A stretch of 64,000 nucleotides of DNA from Actinomadura_E scrupuli (lineage in GTDB: Bacteria > Actinomycetota > Actinomycetes > Streptosporangiales > Streptosporangiaceae). Shown here one piece after another: positions 39,107 through 48,622 of the stretch. Where the stretch lies: assembly GCF_050971785.1 (NCBI RefSeq), contig NZ_JBPCCU010000005.1:62001-126000 (forward strand), given 5' to 3'. Below the pieces are notes generated by a model. That model searched no databases, was not told where the DNA came from, and saw only the letters and a list, made by a program, of their open reading frames with translations. Made by a program: the position numbers and the translations under genes. Every line of letters begins with the position of its first letter. The first letter of the stretch is position 1.

Positions 39107-39327
39107 CGACTCTTTCCATCTCGAGGTTCGGCGGGTTCGAGAGAGCATAAAGGAACGGATCGGCGGCGGGTGGGTGCCCGCTGAATTTCGTGGTATTTGC
39201 GGCAGCGCGTAGAGTCGTGCGCCTTAAACCGATTCCGTGCCCGGGAACGCGGCGCGGTGACCGTTCGTCTCCGGTTTGCGGGGCCCGCCCGGCCGCGCCC
39301 CATGTGACCGGCGACGGAAAGGGACGC

Positions 39328-40137
39328 ATGAGTTATCGACTGCGTATGTCCGCGGAGGTTCGGGCCTGGCTGGCGGCGTTGCGGGCCGAGGACCCCGAGG
39401 TCGCCAGGCTGGTCGGCGAGGCGGTGACCGTCTTGTTCGAGGGCGGCGCCGCGCTGGGGCCGCCTCTGGTCATGCCGCTGGAGTCCGTACTGCGCGTGGA
39501 GAACCCCGGGTGCGCGCTCGACCACGCCTACCAGCGACTGCTCGAACTGCAGCAGCGGGTCCGCCGGGGCATGAGCGAGCCGACGGCGGAGCGGGAACGG
39601 GCCATCCACTCGGCGCGGCGGCTTCAGGCGGCGGTGGACGAGTTCCGCAACCGCAAGCAGGCCGTCGCGACCGGCCACACGGCGGCTCGGGCCAAACAGG
39701 AGATCCACGCGGCGTTCGCCGTGCTCGGCGAGCCGGGGGCGGCCGGTCCGGCCGATGACCTGGCTGCCGCCCAGGCCACCGTCGACGACCTGCTGGCGAC
39801 CGCCACCGCCCTCGAACGGGAGTACGGGGACGACGAGCCCTCCGACGTCCTGCACGAGCTGCGGCTGGAGAGCGAGGACCTTCGCCTGCTGTTCGGAGCC
39901 GAGTCCCCGGACACCGGGGTGCTGCTGGTCGTGGGGATGAGCCAGGACGACTGGGCGGAGTGGTACGACGAGGCGCTGCCGCTGGCCCGCGCCGACCTCG
40001 GCCTCGGCGCCGACGAGCTCACCGGCTACGGCCTCGGGGCGTTCCTGGCCGAGTACTTCCCCGGCGAGCAGGCACAGGTGCGGGCGGCGGCCGCCCGGCT
40101 GATCGAGCTGAACCGCCCCCGGCCGGCCGGCTCCTAG
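39328..40137 (+). CDS. Hypothetical protein
   Basis: 269 residues, MSYRLRMSAEVRAWLAALR, with GGAAAGG before the ATG. The first 75 residues resemble a RelE/ParE-fold phage or plasmid-type toxin layout (short helix then beta-rich segment GGAALGPPLVMPLESVLRVENPG), but the rest is a long coiled-coil-like region (LELQQRVRRGMSEPTAERERAIHSARRLQ, ~residues 75-125) and a helical tail (DWAEWYDEALPLARADLGLGADEL). Combination not recognised. Function unknown. Confidence 0.7.
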   Translation: MSYRLRMSAEVRAWLAALRAEDPEVARLVGEAVTVLFEGGAALGPPLVMPLESVLRVENPGCALDHAYQRLLELQQRVRRGMSEPTAERERAIHSARRLQAAVDEFRNRKQAVATGHTAARAKQEIHAAFAVLGEPGAAGPADDLAAAQATVDDLLATATALEREYGDDEPSDVLHELRLESEDLRLLFGAESPDTGVLLVVGMSQDDWAEWYDEALPLARADLGLGADELTGYGLGAFLAEYFPGEQAQVRAAAARLIELNRPRPAGS

Positions 40138-40198
40138 CCGTACGGCCGGCGGGAGCTATTCGGTCGACGCCCGGGGGCGGGACCTGGATCATCGGGGG

Positions 40199-40990
40199 AT
40201 GGACACAGGGACGCTGGTGTTCGGCCACCGGCCGCGCGGCTCCAGCGAGGTGCTGCTCCGGGCCGCGGCGGAGCGCGGCCTGCGGGTCGTGCAGCTGACC
40301 GACGCGGTGGTGCCCGGGGAGCTGCGCGGCGGGGGTGCCGCGCTGTACTGCGGGCTCCGCCTCGCCGACCGGGTCGCGGCCGAGCTGGGGATCGGGCTGC
40401 TGGAGGCCCCGCGGGACTGGCTCGCCGCGCTTCCGCCGGAGTACACCCTGCGGGAGATCACGCTGATGCCCATCGGGCAGGCCTACGAACTGCGGCGGCC
40501 GGTGTTCGTCAAGTCGCCGAACGACAAGGGCATCACCGCCAGGGTCTACGCCGACGGCAGCAGGCTGCCCGGCCCCGACGCGGTCGATCCGGGCCTGCTG
40601 GTGCTGGTGGCCGACCTGGTGCGGTTCACCACCGAGTTCCGGCTGTACGTCTGCGACGGGGCCGTCCGTACGGGCAGCCAGTACGCCGCCGACGGCGAGG
40701 CGGAGATCGTCTCGCTCGACGGCCATCCGCGCCGTGCCTCAGTGCTCGGGTTCGCGGAGGGCCTGCTGGCGGAGCTGGGCGCCACCCTGCCGAGCGCGGT
40801 CGTCGTGGACATCGGTACGGTCCACGACCCGGTGGAGGGAGAGCACTGGGCGGTGATCGAGGCCAACGGCGCCTGGGGGAGCGGATGCTATGCCGCCGAT
40901 CCGCAACGGGCCCTGGACGTGGTGCTCCGCGCCTCCTGCCCGGTCGATCTGATGAGCGCCCACGACCGCGGTTTCGTCCGGGCCCCCTGA
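40199..40990 (+). CDS. ATP-grasp domain protein (DUF4343-like)
   Basis: 263 residues. LTLMP-like EITLMPIGQAYELRRPVFVKSPNDKGITARVY, FRLYVCDGAVRTGSQYA and WAVIEANGAWGSGCYAADP (about residues 85-120, 145-160, 218-236) match the ATP-grasp core with its metal-binding EANGAWGS end. These small ATP-grasp enzymes ligate acyl and amine groups, often modifying peptides or other small molecules; a substrate gene is not adjacent. Start ATG 40199. Confidence 0.8.
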   Translation: MDTGTLVFGHRPRGSSEVLLRAAAERGLRVVQLTDAVVPGELRGGGAALYCGLRLADRVAAELGIGLLEAPRDWLAALPPEYTLREITLMPIGQAYELRRPVFVKSPNDKGITARVYADGSRLPGPDAVDPGLLVLVADLVRFTTEFRLYVCDGAVRTGSQYAADGEAEIVSLDGHPRRASVLGFAEGLLAELGATLPSAVVVDIGTVHDPVEGEHWAVIEANGAWGSGCYAADPQRALDVVLRASCPVDLMSAHDRGFVRAP

Positions 40991-41057
40991 CGGGGCGGCT
41001 ATCCACAGAACGGCGCTCTGGCTCCGGGAGTCCGCGGAGGCTGGTACGAAGGACACC

Positions 41058-43196
41058 ATGAGTTCCGAGCCGCACGACGACCAGGCCCTGCGTGAGGAAG
41101 CCGAAAGCTGCCTGCGGGCGCTGGCGGGGGAGCACGCCAGGCTGCGTGCGGACCAGTGGACCGCCATCCGGGCCCTGGTCGTCGATCGGCGGCGGGCTCT
41201 GGTGGTGCAGCGCACCGGCTGGGGCAAGTCGGCCGTCTACTTCGTCGCCACCCGGCTGTTGCGCGCGCGCGGCGCCGGCCCCACCGTCATCGTGTCCCCG
41301 CTGCTGGCGCTCATGCGCAACCAGATCGAGGCCGCCGACCGGGCCGGCATCCACGCCCGCACCATCAACTCCGCCAACACCGAGGACTGGGAGCAGGTCT
41401 ACGCCGGCGTGGAGGCGGGCGAGGTGGACGTGCTGCTGGTCAGCCCGGAGCGGCTCAACAACCCTGACTTCCGGGACCAGGTGCTGCCCAAACTGGCGGT
41501 GGAGGCCGGCCTGGTCGTGGTGGACGAGGCGCACTGCATCTCCGACTGGGGGCACGACTTCCGGCCCGACTACCGGCGGCTGCGCACCCTGCTGGCCGAG
41601 CTGCCGCCGGGCACCCCGGTGCTGGCCACCACCGCGACCGCCAACGCCCGGGTCACCCAGGACGTCGCCGAACAGCTCGCCGACGACCCCGCGCGGCTGC
41701 GGGCCGGCCAGGCCGGGGAGGCGCTGGTGCTGCGCGGCACCCTCGAACGCGACAGCCTGCGGCTGGCGGTCGTGCGGCTGCCCGTGGCCGAGCAGCGGCT
41801 GGCCTGGCTGGCCGAGCGGCTGGCGGAGCTGCCCGGCTCGGGGATCGTCTACACCCTGACCGTGGCCGCCGCGCACGAGGTGGCCGGCCTGCTCCGGGAG
41901 CGGGGGTACGAGGTCGCCGCCTACTCCGGGCAGACCGAGCAGGCCGAGCGGCTGCAGGCCGAGCAGGACCTCCTCGACAACAAGCTCAAGGCGCTCGTGG
42001 CCACCAGCGCGCTCGGCATGGGGTTCGACAAGCCGGACCTCGGCTTCATCGTGCATGTCGGGGCCCCGCAGTCGCCGGTCGCGTACTACCAGCAGATCGG
42101 CCGCGCGGGGCGCGGGGTGGAGCGGGCAGAGGTGATCTTGCTGCCGGGGCTGGAGGACCGCGACATCTGGGCCTACTTCGCCGGCCTGGCCTTCCCGCCG
42201 GAGCAGGTGGTCCGGACGACGCTCGGCGCCCTGGGCGACAGGCCGATGTCGACGGCCGCCATGGAGACCCAGGTGGACCTGGGCCGGAGCCGGCTGGAGA
42301 TGATGCTCAAGGTCCTGGACGTCGACGGAGCGGTCCGCCGGGTCCGCGGCGGCTGGGTGGCCACCGGCCAGGCGTGGGCCTACGACCGGGAGCGCTACGC
42401 CCGGGTCGCCGCCGAGCGGGCGCACGAGCAGCAGACCATGCTGGACTACCTCGCCACCGACGGCTGCCGGATGGAGTTCCTGCGCAGGCAGCTGGACGAC
42501 GCCGAGGCCACCGCCTGCGGGCGCTGTGACAACTGCACGGGCAGGCACTGGCCGGCCGAGGTCTCCGACACCGGGACCGCCCAGGCCCGGGAGCGGCTGC
42601 GCCGCCCCGGGGTCGACGTGGCGCCCCGCCGGATGTGGCCGACCGGCATGAAGGCGCTGGGCATCGCCCTGTCCGGCAAGATCGCGGCCGAGCAGCAGGC
42701 GGAGACCGGCCGCGCGCTGGGCAGGCTCACCGACATCGGCTGGGGCAACCGGCTGCGCCAGCTGTTCGCCGAGGGCGCGCCGGACGGCCCGGTGCCCGAC
42801 GACGTCTTCGCCGCCGTCGTCAAGGTGCTCGCGGCCTGGGGCTGGACGGAGCGGCCCGCGGGGGTGATCACCATCGGCTCGCGGTCCCGGCCCCGGCTGG
42901 TGGAGAGCCTCGGCCGGCGGATCGCGGAGATCGGCAGGCTGCCCCATCTCGGCGAGCTCGCTCCGCAGGGGCCTCCGGTGCCGCGCCAGCACAACAGCGC
43001 CCAGCGGCTCCGGTCCGTGGGGGCCTCGCTGACCGTGCCCGAGGAGGTCGCGGCGGCCGTCGCCGCCGCCGGGGGCCCCGTTCTGCTCGTCGACGACCGG
43101 ATCGACACCGGGTGGACCATGACCGTCGCGGCCAGGCTGCTCCGCCAGGCCGGAGCCCCCGCCGTGCTGCCCCTGGTCCTGGCCGTGCCCAGCTGA
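41058..43196 (+). CDS. RecQ-family DNA helicase with C-terminal phosphoribosyltransferase-like domain
   Basis: 712 residues. Helicase motifs: Walker A QRTGWGKSAV (Lys57), SPLLALMRNQ, DEAHCISDWGHDFRPDY, TATANARVTQD, TSALGMGFDKPD and QQIGRAGRG. A Cys cluster CRMEFLRRQLDDAEATACGRCDNC (described by position, about 470-495) is the RecQ zinc-binding site. After it comes no HRDC domain; instead residues ~570-712 end in VLLVDDRIDTGWTMTVAARLL, the PRPP-binding loop of type I phosphoribosyltransferases. Helicase plus PRTase is a known but uncommon arrangement in actinobacteria and suggests a regulatory or nucleotide-sensing role. Confidence 0.92.
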   Translation: MSSEPHDDQALREEAESCLRALAGEHARLRADQWTAIRALVVDRRRALVVQRTGWGKSAVYFVATRLLRARGAGPTVIVSPLLALMRNQIEAADRAGIHARTINSANTEDWEQVYAGVEAGEVDVLLVSPERLNNPDFRDQVLPKLAVEAGLVVVDEAHCISDWGHDFRPDYRRLRTLLAELPPGTPVLATTATANARVTQDVAEQLADDPARLRAGQAGEALVLRGTLERDSLRLAVVRLPVAEQRLAWLAERLAELPGSGIVYTLTVAAAHEVAGLLRERGYEVAAYSGQTEQAERLQAEQDLLDNKLKALVATSALGMGFDKPDLGFIVHVGAPQSPVAYYQQIGRAGRGVERAEVILLPGLEDRDIWAYFAGLAFPPEQVVRTTLGALGDRPMSTAAMETQVDLGRSRLEMMLKVLDVDGAVRRVRGGWVATGQAWAYDRERYARVAAERAHEQQTMLDYLATDGCRMEFLRRQLDDAEATACGRCDNCTGRHWPAEVSDTGTAQARERLRRPGVDVAPRRMWPTGMKALGIALSGKIAAEQQAETGRALGRLTDIGWGNRLRQLFAEGAPDGPVPDDVFAAVVKVLAAWGWTERPAGVITIGSRSRPRLVESLGRRIAEIGRLPHLGELAPQGPPVPRQHNSAQRLRSVGASLTVPEEVAAAVAAAGGPVLLVDDRIDTGWTMTVAARLLRQAGAPAVLPLVLAVPS

Positions 43197-43216
43197 CCGG
43201 CCGGCCGGCCGGTCAG
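43193..43216. terminator. 24-bp palindrome between convergent genes
   Basis: Perfect palindrome of repeated CCGG flanked by CTGA/TCAG arms. It overlaps the RecQ stop codon (43194-43196) and lies 29 bases from the PfkB stop on the other strand, so it can terminate both transcripts. Confidence 0.65.
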
Positions 43217-43244
43217 GGGGTCATGACGGTGGTGCGTCCCGCTG

Positions 43245-44138
43245 CTAGAGCGCCGGGCGGGCGCCGATGTGCGCCAGGGCCTTGGCGGCGAGGGCACAGC
43301 CGGCGGCGAGCGCCTCGGCAGGCGGCTTGCCGTCCAGCCACGACGGCAGGAAACCGGCGGTGAACGCGTCACCACCGCCCGTGCCGTCGACGACCTTCTC
43401 CACCGGCTCGGCGGCGACGACGATCGGCTCGGGCCGGCCGTTGGTGTACCACAGCGCGCCGTCGGAGCCCATCTTGATGACCACCTGCGGATACCAGGCG
43501 GTGAGCACCTTGGCGGCCTGGTCGGGGTACTCCCGTCCGGTGAGCACCTCCGCCTGGTCGGAGTTGATGATCAGCAGCCGCGCGCCCTGGGTCCACTCCA
43601 GGAAGGGCTCTGCGCCCATCCGCTTGAGCGGCGAGGAGGACCCGCCGTCCACCGAGATCGACATCTGGGCCTTGCGCGCCTGCATGAGCGCGTGCATCGC
43701 GGCCTTCCGCGAGCCTTCGTTCAGCAGGGCGTAGCCCGACAGGTGCATGTGGGCGCCGGGCGAGAAGAGGTCCTGTGGGATGTCCTCGGGCAGCAGCGCC
43801 GCGTTCGCACCCGGGTCGGACAGCATCGTCCGGTCGCCCTTGTGGGTGACGAGGACGACACAGGTGCCCGTGGGCCGTTCCGCGTCCATGACGAGGCGGG
43901 CGTCGACGCCGTACCCCATCAACTCCATGTCTCGGTTTCGCCCTGCTATGTCGGACCCCCGGCGTCCGACAAAGGCGACCTCGACCCCCTCGACGGCCAG
44001 CCAGGAGGCCACGTTGGCCCCCGAGCCCCCGCCGTGCATCGTCACCGCGGCCGGTGTGTCACTCCCCTTCGCAAGGGGGTACGCGGCACGCGCAACGGCA
44101 TCGGTCATGAGATCGCCGACCACGACCACGCGTGTCAT
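43245..44138 (-). CDS. PfkB-family carbohydrate/nucleoside kinase
   Basis: 297 residues. N-terminal GDLMTDAVAR and the substrate loop GGGSGANVASWLAVEG, then the C-terminal signature DGTGGGDAFTAGFL, whose GD is the catalytic Asp. Family members phosphorylate sugars or nucleosides; the exact substrate cannot be read from the sequence. The divergent neighbour is the acetyltransferase, 164 bases away. Confidence 0.9.
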   Translation of the reverse strand: MTRVVVVGDLMTDAVARAAYPLAKGSDTPAAVTMHGGGSGANVASWLAVEGVEVAFVGRRGSDIAGRNRDMELMGYGVDARLVMDAERPTGTCVVLVTHKGDRTMLSDPGANAALLPEDIPQDLFSPGAHMHLSGYALLNEGSRKAAMHALMQARKAQMSISVDGGSSSPLKRMGAEPFLEWTQGARLLIINSDQAEVLTGREYPDQAAKVLTAWYPQVVIKMGSDGALWYTNGRPEPIVVAAEPVEKVVDGTGGGDAFTAGFLPSWLDGKPPAEALAAGCALAAKALAHIGARPAL

Positions 44139-44289
44139 GACGTCATCACCTCGATCAACACGGCCCGGTTAGGAGCTTCCGGGGCGTGTGCCGACCGTAA
44201 CAGCTCCGCCCCCCTGAATAGGTCTCGAACGCGCAGCGAAACCAGGAACGGATGATTGTTGTGCTGTCTGGCCGCACAGGTCGGTGTCC

Positions 44290-44295
44290 TAGTCT
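44290..44295 (+). promoter_or_regulatory. Candidate -10 element (TAGTCT) of a leaderless transcript
   Basis: TAGTCT ends 7 nt before the GTG at 44303, with no ribosome site between. A GTG (or ATG) at +1 of the RNA is common in actinobacteria. Confidence 0.5.
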
Positions 44296-44302
44296 CGGGG
44301 CT

Positions 44303-46765
44303 GTGGAGTATCCGGATCAATGGGAGGCCGACGTCGTGCTCGCCGACGGCGGCACGGCACATCTGCGCCCGGTCCGGGCGGACGACGCCGAACTGCTGCG
44401 CGCGTTCTATGCCCGGCTCTCGGCAGAGTCTATCTATTACCGGTTCTTCTCGCCGCATCCTCAGCTCACCGAGCGGGAGATCGAGCATTTCACCACGGTC
44501 GACCATGACGACCGGGTCGCGCTGATCGCCACGATCGGTGACGACATGGTGGCGGTCGCCCGTTACGACCGGACCGGCGACGGCGAGGCGGAGGTCGCGT
44601 TCCTGGTGGAGGACGCCCATCAGGGCCGTGGGGTGGCCAGCGTCCTGCTGGAGCACCTGGCGGCGGCGGCCCGGGAGCGCGGCCTGCGCCGGTTCACGGC
44701 CAGCGTGCTGCCCGACAACCGGCGGATGACCAAGATCTTCCGTGAGGTGGGCTACCAGGCCCAGCAGCGGTTCGAGGACGGCGTCATCGAGCTCACCCTG
44801 GACCTGACCCCGACGGAGACCTCCCTGGAGGTCATGACCGCCCGCGAACACCGGGCCGAGGCGAGGTCGATCCAGCGGCTGCTGTTCCCCCGTTCGGTGG
44901 CGGTGATCGGCGCCGGCCGGGACGCGCTCAGCGTGGGCCAGACCGTCCTGCGGCACCTGCTCAAGGGCGACTTCACCGGCCCGGTATACCCGGTGCACCC
45001 CACGGCCAAGGCGGTCGCCGGGGTCCGCGCCTACGCCACCGTCCTGGACATCCCGGACGAGGTGGACCTGGCCGTCGTGGCCGTCCGCGCGGACAGCGTG
45101 CACGAGGTGGTGGCGCAGTGCGCGAGCAAGGGCGTGCACGGGCTGGTGGTCGTCTCGTCCGGGTTCGGGGAGACCGGCGCCGAGGGCCGCGCCAGCCAGG
45201 AGGAGCTGGTACGGCTCGCGCGGGCGCACGGCATGCGGGTCGTGGGCCCCAACTGCCTGGGCATCGCCAACACCGACCGGTCCGTACGGCTGAACGCCAC
45301 CCTTGCCCCGACCATGCCGGGCCGCGGGCCGGTCGGCTTCTTCTCCCAGTCCGGCGCGCTGGGCATCGCGATCCTGCAGCGGACCGCCGAGCGCGGCCTG
45401 GGCCTGTCGACCTTCGTGTCGGCCGGCAACCGGGCGGACGTGTCCGGCAACGACCTCATGCAGTACTGGGAGGAGGACCCGGCCACCACCGCCGTCCTGC
45501 TCTACCTGGAGTCGATCGGCAATCCGCGCAAGTTCACCCGGCTGGCCCGCCGGCTCGGCCGTACCAAGCCGATCGTCGCGGTCAAGAGCGGCCGCAGCAC
45601 CCAGGGCGTGCCCCTCGGCCACGCCGCGCGGGCCCTCACCCTGCCCGACCACGCGGTCAGCGCGCTGTTCGCGCAGGCGGGGGTGGTGCGGGTCGAGGAC
45701 CTGTCCGAGCTGTTCGACGTGGCCCAGCTGCTCGCCTACCAGCCGCTGCCCGAGGGCGACCGGATCGCCATCGTCGACAACTCCGACTCGCTGGGCCTGC
45801 TCGCCGAGGACGCCGCGACCGCCCTCGGGCTGGAGTCCGGCCGGCCGGTCAACCTGGGCCCGGAGGCGGGCCCGGCCGAGTACGAGGCCGCGCTGACCGG
45901 GGCACTCGACGACCCCGCCGTGGACGCGGTCGTGACGCTGTTCACCCCGCCGGTCATCGGGGGCGTGGACCCGGGCGTGGCGGCGGCGATCGTACGGAAG
46001 GCGGCGGCGAGCCGGAAGCCGATCGTGGCGACCTACCTCGGGGCCAAGGGCATGCCGACCGAGCTGCGCCAGCCGGGTTCCCCCGGGGGCGGGGCCCCCG
46101 CGTACGGCTCGGTGCCGTCCTACCCCGCGCCGGAGGACGCCGTGCGGGCGCTGGCCTACGTCACCCGGTACGCCGCTTGGCGGCGGCGGCCGCACGGCCC
46201 CGTCCGGGAACCGGCCGGGATCGACCGTATCCGGGCCCGGGTCCTGGTGGCGGACCTGCTCAGCGGCGCGGACGGGCCGGTGACCGCCGACGCCGGGCAG
46301 GCCGCCGAGCTGCTCGGCCACTACGGCATCACCGTCGCGGACGGAGCCGAGGGCATCCCCACCCGGATCATCACGATGGAGGACCCGTCGTTCGGCGCGG
46401 TCGTCTCGTTCGGGCTGTCCGACGTGGCCGCGGACCTGCTCGACGACCGGGCCTACCGGCTGGCCCCGCTGACCGACGCCGAGGCCGCCGAGCTGATCCG
46501 GGCCGTCCGCACCGCCCCCCTGCTGTTCGGCCACCGGGGGGCGGAGCCGGTCGACGCGGGGGCCCTGGAACGCCTGCTGCTGCGGGTCTCCCTGCTCGCC
46601 GACGATCTCCCCGAGGTGATGCGGCTGGAACTGGACCCGGTGCTGGCCCATCCCACCGGCGTCACCGTGCGGCGGGCATCGCTGCGGCTGGCCCGCCCGG
46701 TGGGCCCCCGCCCGGAGCTCGGCCCCCGCCGCCTCCCCGGATCGGTGACCCCGGCGGGCCCCTGA
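44303..46765 (+). CDS. GNAT acetyltransferase fused to acyl-CoA synthetase (NDP-forming) domains, Pat type
   Basis: 820 residues from GTG 44303. Residues ~10-165 are a GNAT domain (LRPVRADDAELLRAFYARLS, VAFLVEDAHQGRGVASVLLEHL). The rest has the CoA-binding fold (LLFPRSVAVIGAGRDALSVGQTVLRHLL), a succinyl-CoA ligase-like middle (NCLGIANTD, GFFSQSGALGIAILQ, SAGNRADVSGNDLMQYW, VKSGRS) and an ATP-grasp-like end. S. lividans Pat proteins have this layout and acetylate acetyl-CoA synthetase and other enzymes. The alternative ATG at 44252 lacks similarity upstream of VEYPDQW, so GTG is preferred. Confidence 0.9.
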   Translation: MEYPDQWEADVVLADGGTAHLRPVRADDAELLRAFYARLSAESIYYRFFSPHPQLTEREIEHFTTVDHDDRVALIATIGDDMVAVARYDRTGDGEAEVAFLVEDAHQGRGVASVLLEHLAAAARERGLRRFTASVLPDNRRMTKIFREVGYQAQQRFEDGVIELTLDLTPTETSLEVMTAREHRAEARSIQRLLFPRSVAVIGAGRDALSVGQTVLRHLLKGDFTGPVYPVHPTAKAVAGVRAYATVLDIPDEVDLAVVAVRADSVHEVVAQCASKGVHGLVVVSSGFGETGAEGRASQEELVRLARAHGMRVVGPNCLGIANTDRSVRLNATLAPTMPGRGPVGFFSQSGALGIAILQRTAERGLGLSTFVSAGNRADVSGNDLMQYWEEDPATTAVLLYLESIGNPRKFTRLARRLGRTKPIVAVKSGRSTQGVPLGHAARALTLPDHAVSALFAQAGVVRVEDLSELFDVAQLLAYQPLPEGDRIAIVDNSDSLGLLAEDAATALGLESGRPVNLGPEAGPAEYEAALTGALDDPAVDAVVTLFTPPVIGGVDPGVAAAIVRKAAASRKPIVATYLGAKGMPTELRQPGSPGGGAPAYGSVPSYPAPEDAVRALAYVTRYAAWRRRPHGPVREPAGIDRIRARVLVADLLSGADGPVTADAGQAAELLGHYGITVADGAEGIPTRIITMEDPSFGAVVSFGLSDVAADLLDDRAYRLAPLTDAEAAELIRAVRTAPLLFGHRGAEPVDAGALERLLLRVSLLADDLPEVMRLELDPVLAHPTGVTVRRASLRLARPVGPRPELGPRRLPGSVTPAGP

Positions 46766-46855
46766 GCGGCCCGGAAGGGCCCTGCGCGGCAGCGGTTGCG
46801 ACCGCACTGCCCGCGTATGTGCGTGCGACCCCCGGGACAGGGCAGGATGGGAGCC

Positions 46856-47437
46856 ATGAGGGAAACCCGAGCGGCGGCAAACGGGCTGCGGACGTCGATC
46901 GAGCGCAGCGGGTACTACCCTGCGCTCGTGGCCGACGCGGTCGAGTCGGCGCTGGGCACCGAGACGGTGCTCGCCTACGTCGTCCATCACGAGGCCACCT
47001 TCGACCCGGCGATGGAGGTGCGCCGCCACGTGACGGTGCTCGTCCTGTCACCGACGAGGCTGCTGGTGTGCCATACCGACGAGCATCCGCCGACCGAGAC
47101 GATGCCGCATCCGCACGCCACCACCACGACCGAGATGGTGCGCCTGGACCGGGTCCAGTCGGTGGCGGTGACCCGGGTGGTGCCCGAGCCGGCGTCGTAC
47201 GTGCCCGGCATGGCGCCCACCGAGGTGGTGCTGACCATCGGCTGGGGCGCCATCGCCCATCTCGACCTGGAGCCCGCCACCTGCGGTGACGAGGCCTGCG
47301 AGGCCGACCACGGGTACACCGGCAGCGTCACCGCCGACGACCTGTCGCTGCGGGTCAGCGAGGCGGCGGACGGCGCGGAGGCGGTCACCCAGGTGCTCGC
47401 CTTCGGCCAGGCGCTGGCCGAGGCGACGACCACGTGA
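46856..47437 (+). CDS. DUF5998 family protein
   Basis: 193 residues from ATG 46856 with GGATGGGA upstream. It begins MRETRAAANGLRTSIERSGYYP, then VADAVESALGTETVLAYVVHHEATFDPAMEVRRHVTVLVL (parts) and ends in an Ala/Thr-rich tail. Beta-rich domain near residues 45-140. Function unknown. The stop overlaps the phosphodiesterase GTG by 4 nt, so it is translationally linked to it; the pair is conserved beside the Pat gene in related bacteria. Confidence 0.8.
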   Translation: MRETRAAANGLRTSIERSGYYPALVADAVESALGTETVLAYVVHHEATFDPAMEVRRHVTVLVLSPTRLLVCHTDEHPPTETMPHPHATTTTEMVRLDRVQSVAVTRVVPEPASYVPGMAPTEVVLTIGWGAIAHLDLEPATCGDEACEADHGYTGSVTADDLSLRVSEAADGAEAVTQVLAFGQALAEATTT

Positions 47438-48546
47438 GCGTGCCGCCACCGGTCCCGTCGTACGGGGCCGGGGCGCTGGCCGATCTCGCCTCCTCGCTGC
47501 TGGCCACCTTCGGGCTGCCCGGCGAGACCAATGCCCTGGGCCTGCCGGAGCTGCCGCGCGCCTGCGTACTGCTCGTCGACGGGCTCGGCTGGGAGCTGCT
47601 GCGCGCCCATCCCGAGGAGACGCCGTTCCTGTCCTCGCTGGCCGGCCGGCCGCTCACCGCGGGCTTCCCGGCGACCACCGTCACCAGCCTCGGCTCCCTG
47701 TCCACCGCCGTGCCGCCCGGCGGGCACGGGCTGTTCGGCTACCAGGTCGCCAACCCCGGGACCGCCCGGCTGCTCAACTGCCTGCGCTGGGACGAGTCCG
47801 TCGACCCGGTGGAGTTCCAGCCGCACTCGACGGTCTACGAGCGGGCCAACGCGGCCGGGGTGGCCTCCAGCTACGTCGCCGCGGGGGCCTACGTCAACAC
47901 CGGGTTCAACCGGGCGATCACCCGGGGCGCCCGCTACCGGCCCGCGGACGCCCTCGGCCAGCTGATCGCCCAGGCGGAGCTGGCGCTGCGGGACGGGGAC
48001 CGCGCCCATGTCACCGTCTACCACTCCGATCTGGACTCCACCGGCCACCTGTACGGCGCGGGCTCCACGGCGTGGCGCCACCAGCTCCGGTTCGTGGACG
48101 ATCTCGCCCGGCGCCTCGCCGAGGTGCTGCCGGCGGGCACCGGGCTGTACGTCACCGCCGACCACGGCATGGTCAACCCCGACGACAGGGTCGACGTCGA
48201 CACGCTGACCGAGCTGAGGGCCGGCGTGAGCCTGCTGGGCGGGGAGGCCCGCGCCCGGCACGTGTACGCCGCGCCTGGTGCGGCCGGCGACGTGCTGGCC
48301 ACCTGGCGGGAGATCCTGGGCGACCGGGCCTGGGTCTACCCCCGGGACGAGGCCGTCGCGGCCGGCTGGTTCGGCCCGGTGAAGCCGGAGCTGCTGGCGC
48401 GCATCGGCGACGTGCTGGCCGTGCCGAACACCGATCTCGCGATCGTGGCCTCCAAGGCCGAGCCGCTGGAATCGAGCCTGGTCGGGATGCACGGCTCGAT
48501 GCTCCCCGCGGAGCAGCTCGTCCCGCTGCTCACCCTCGCCTCCTGA
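47434..48546 (+). CDS. Alkaline-phosphatase-superfamily nucleotide pyrophosphatase/phosphodiesterase
   Basis: 370 residues. Metal/active-site pieces of the superfamily: VLLVDGLGWELL (Asp), FPATTVTSLGSL (nucleophile Thr in TTV), YHSDLDSTGHLYG (Asp and His), TADHGMVN (Asp, His). The enzyme hydrolyses nucleotide or phosphodiester bonds in the cytoplasm or periphery; no signal peptide is visible. GTG start, coupled to the DUF5998 gene. Confidence 0.88.
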   Translation: MSVPPPVPSYGAGALADLASSLLATFGLPGETNALGLPELPRACVLLVDGLGWELLRAHPEETPFLSSLAGRPLTAGFPATTVTSLGSLSTAVPPGGHGLFGYQVANPGTARLLNCLRWDESVDPVEFQPHSTVYERANAAGVASSYVAAGAYVNTGFNRAITRGARYRPADALGQLIAQAELALRDGDRAHVTVYHSDLDSTGHLYGAGSTAWRHQLRFVDDLARRLAEVLPAGTGLYVTADHGMVNPDDRVDVDTLTELRAGVSLLGGEARARHVYAAPGAAGDVLATWREILGDRAWVYPRDEAVAAGWFGPVKPELLARIGDVLAVPNTDLAIVASKAEPLESSLVGMHGSMLPAEQLVPLLTLAS

Positions 48547-48622
48547 CGGGCCGGCCGGGCGGCGGGGCCGGATGCGGGCACGCCCATTTCCGGTGCGGGG
48601 CTCCAGCGGTAAGACTGACAGG

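Noticed and set aside
44135..47029. Very long open frame antisense to the GNAT/acyl-CoA synthetase gene
   Set aside because: High-GC shadow: composition Arg/Gly/His/Gln-rich, no motifs, while the plus strand gene has clear domains. The same applies to the antisense frame over 13110-15590.
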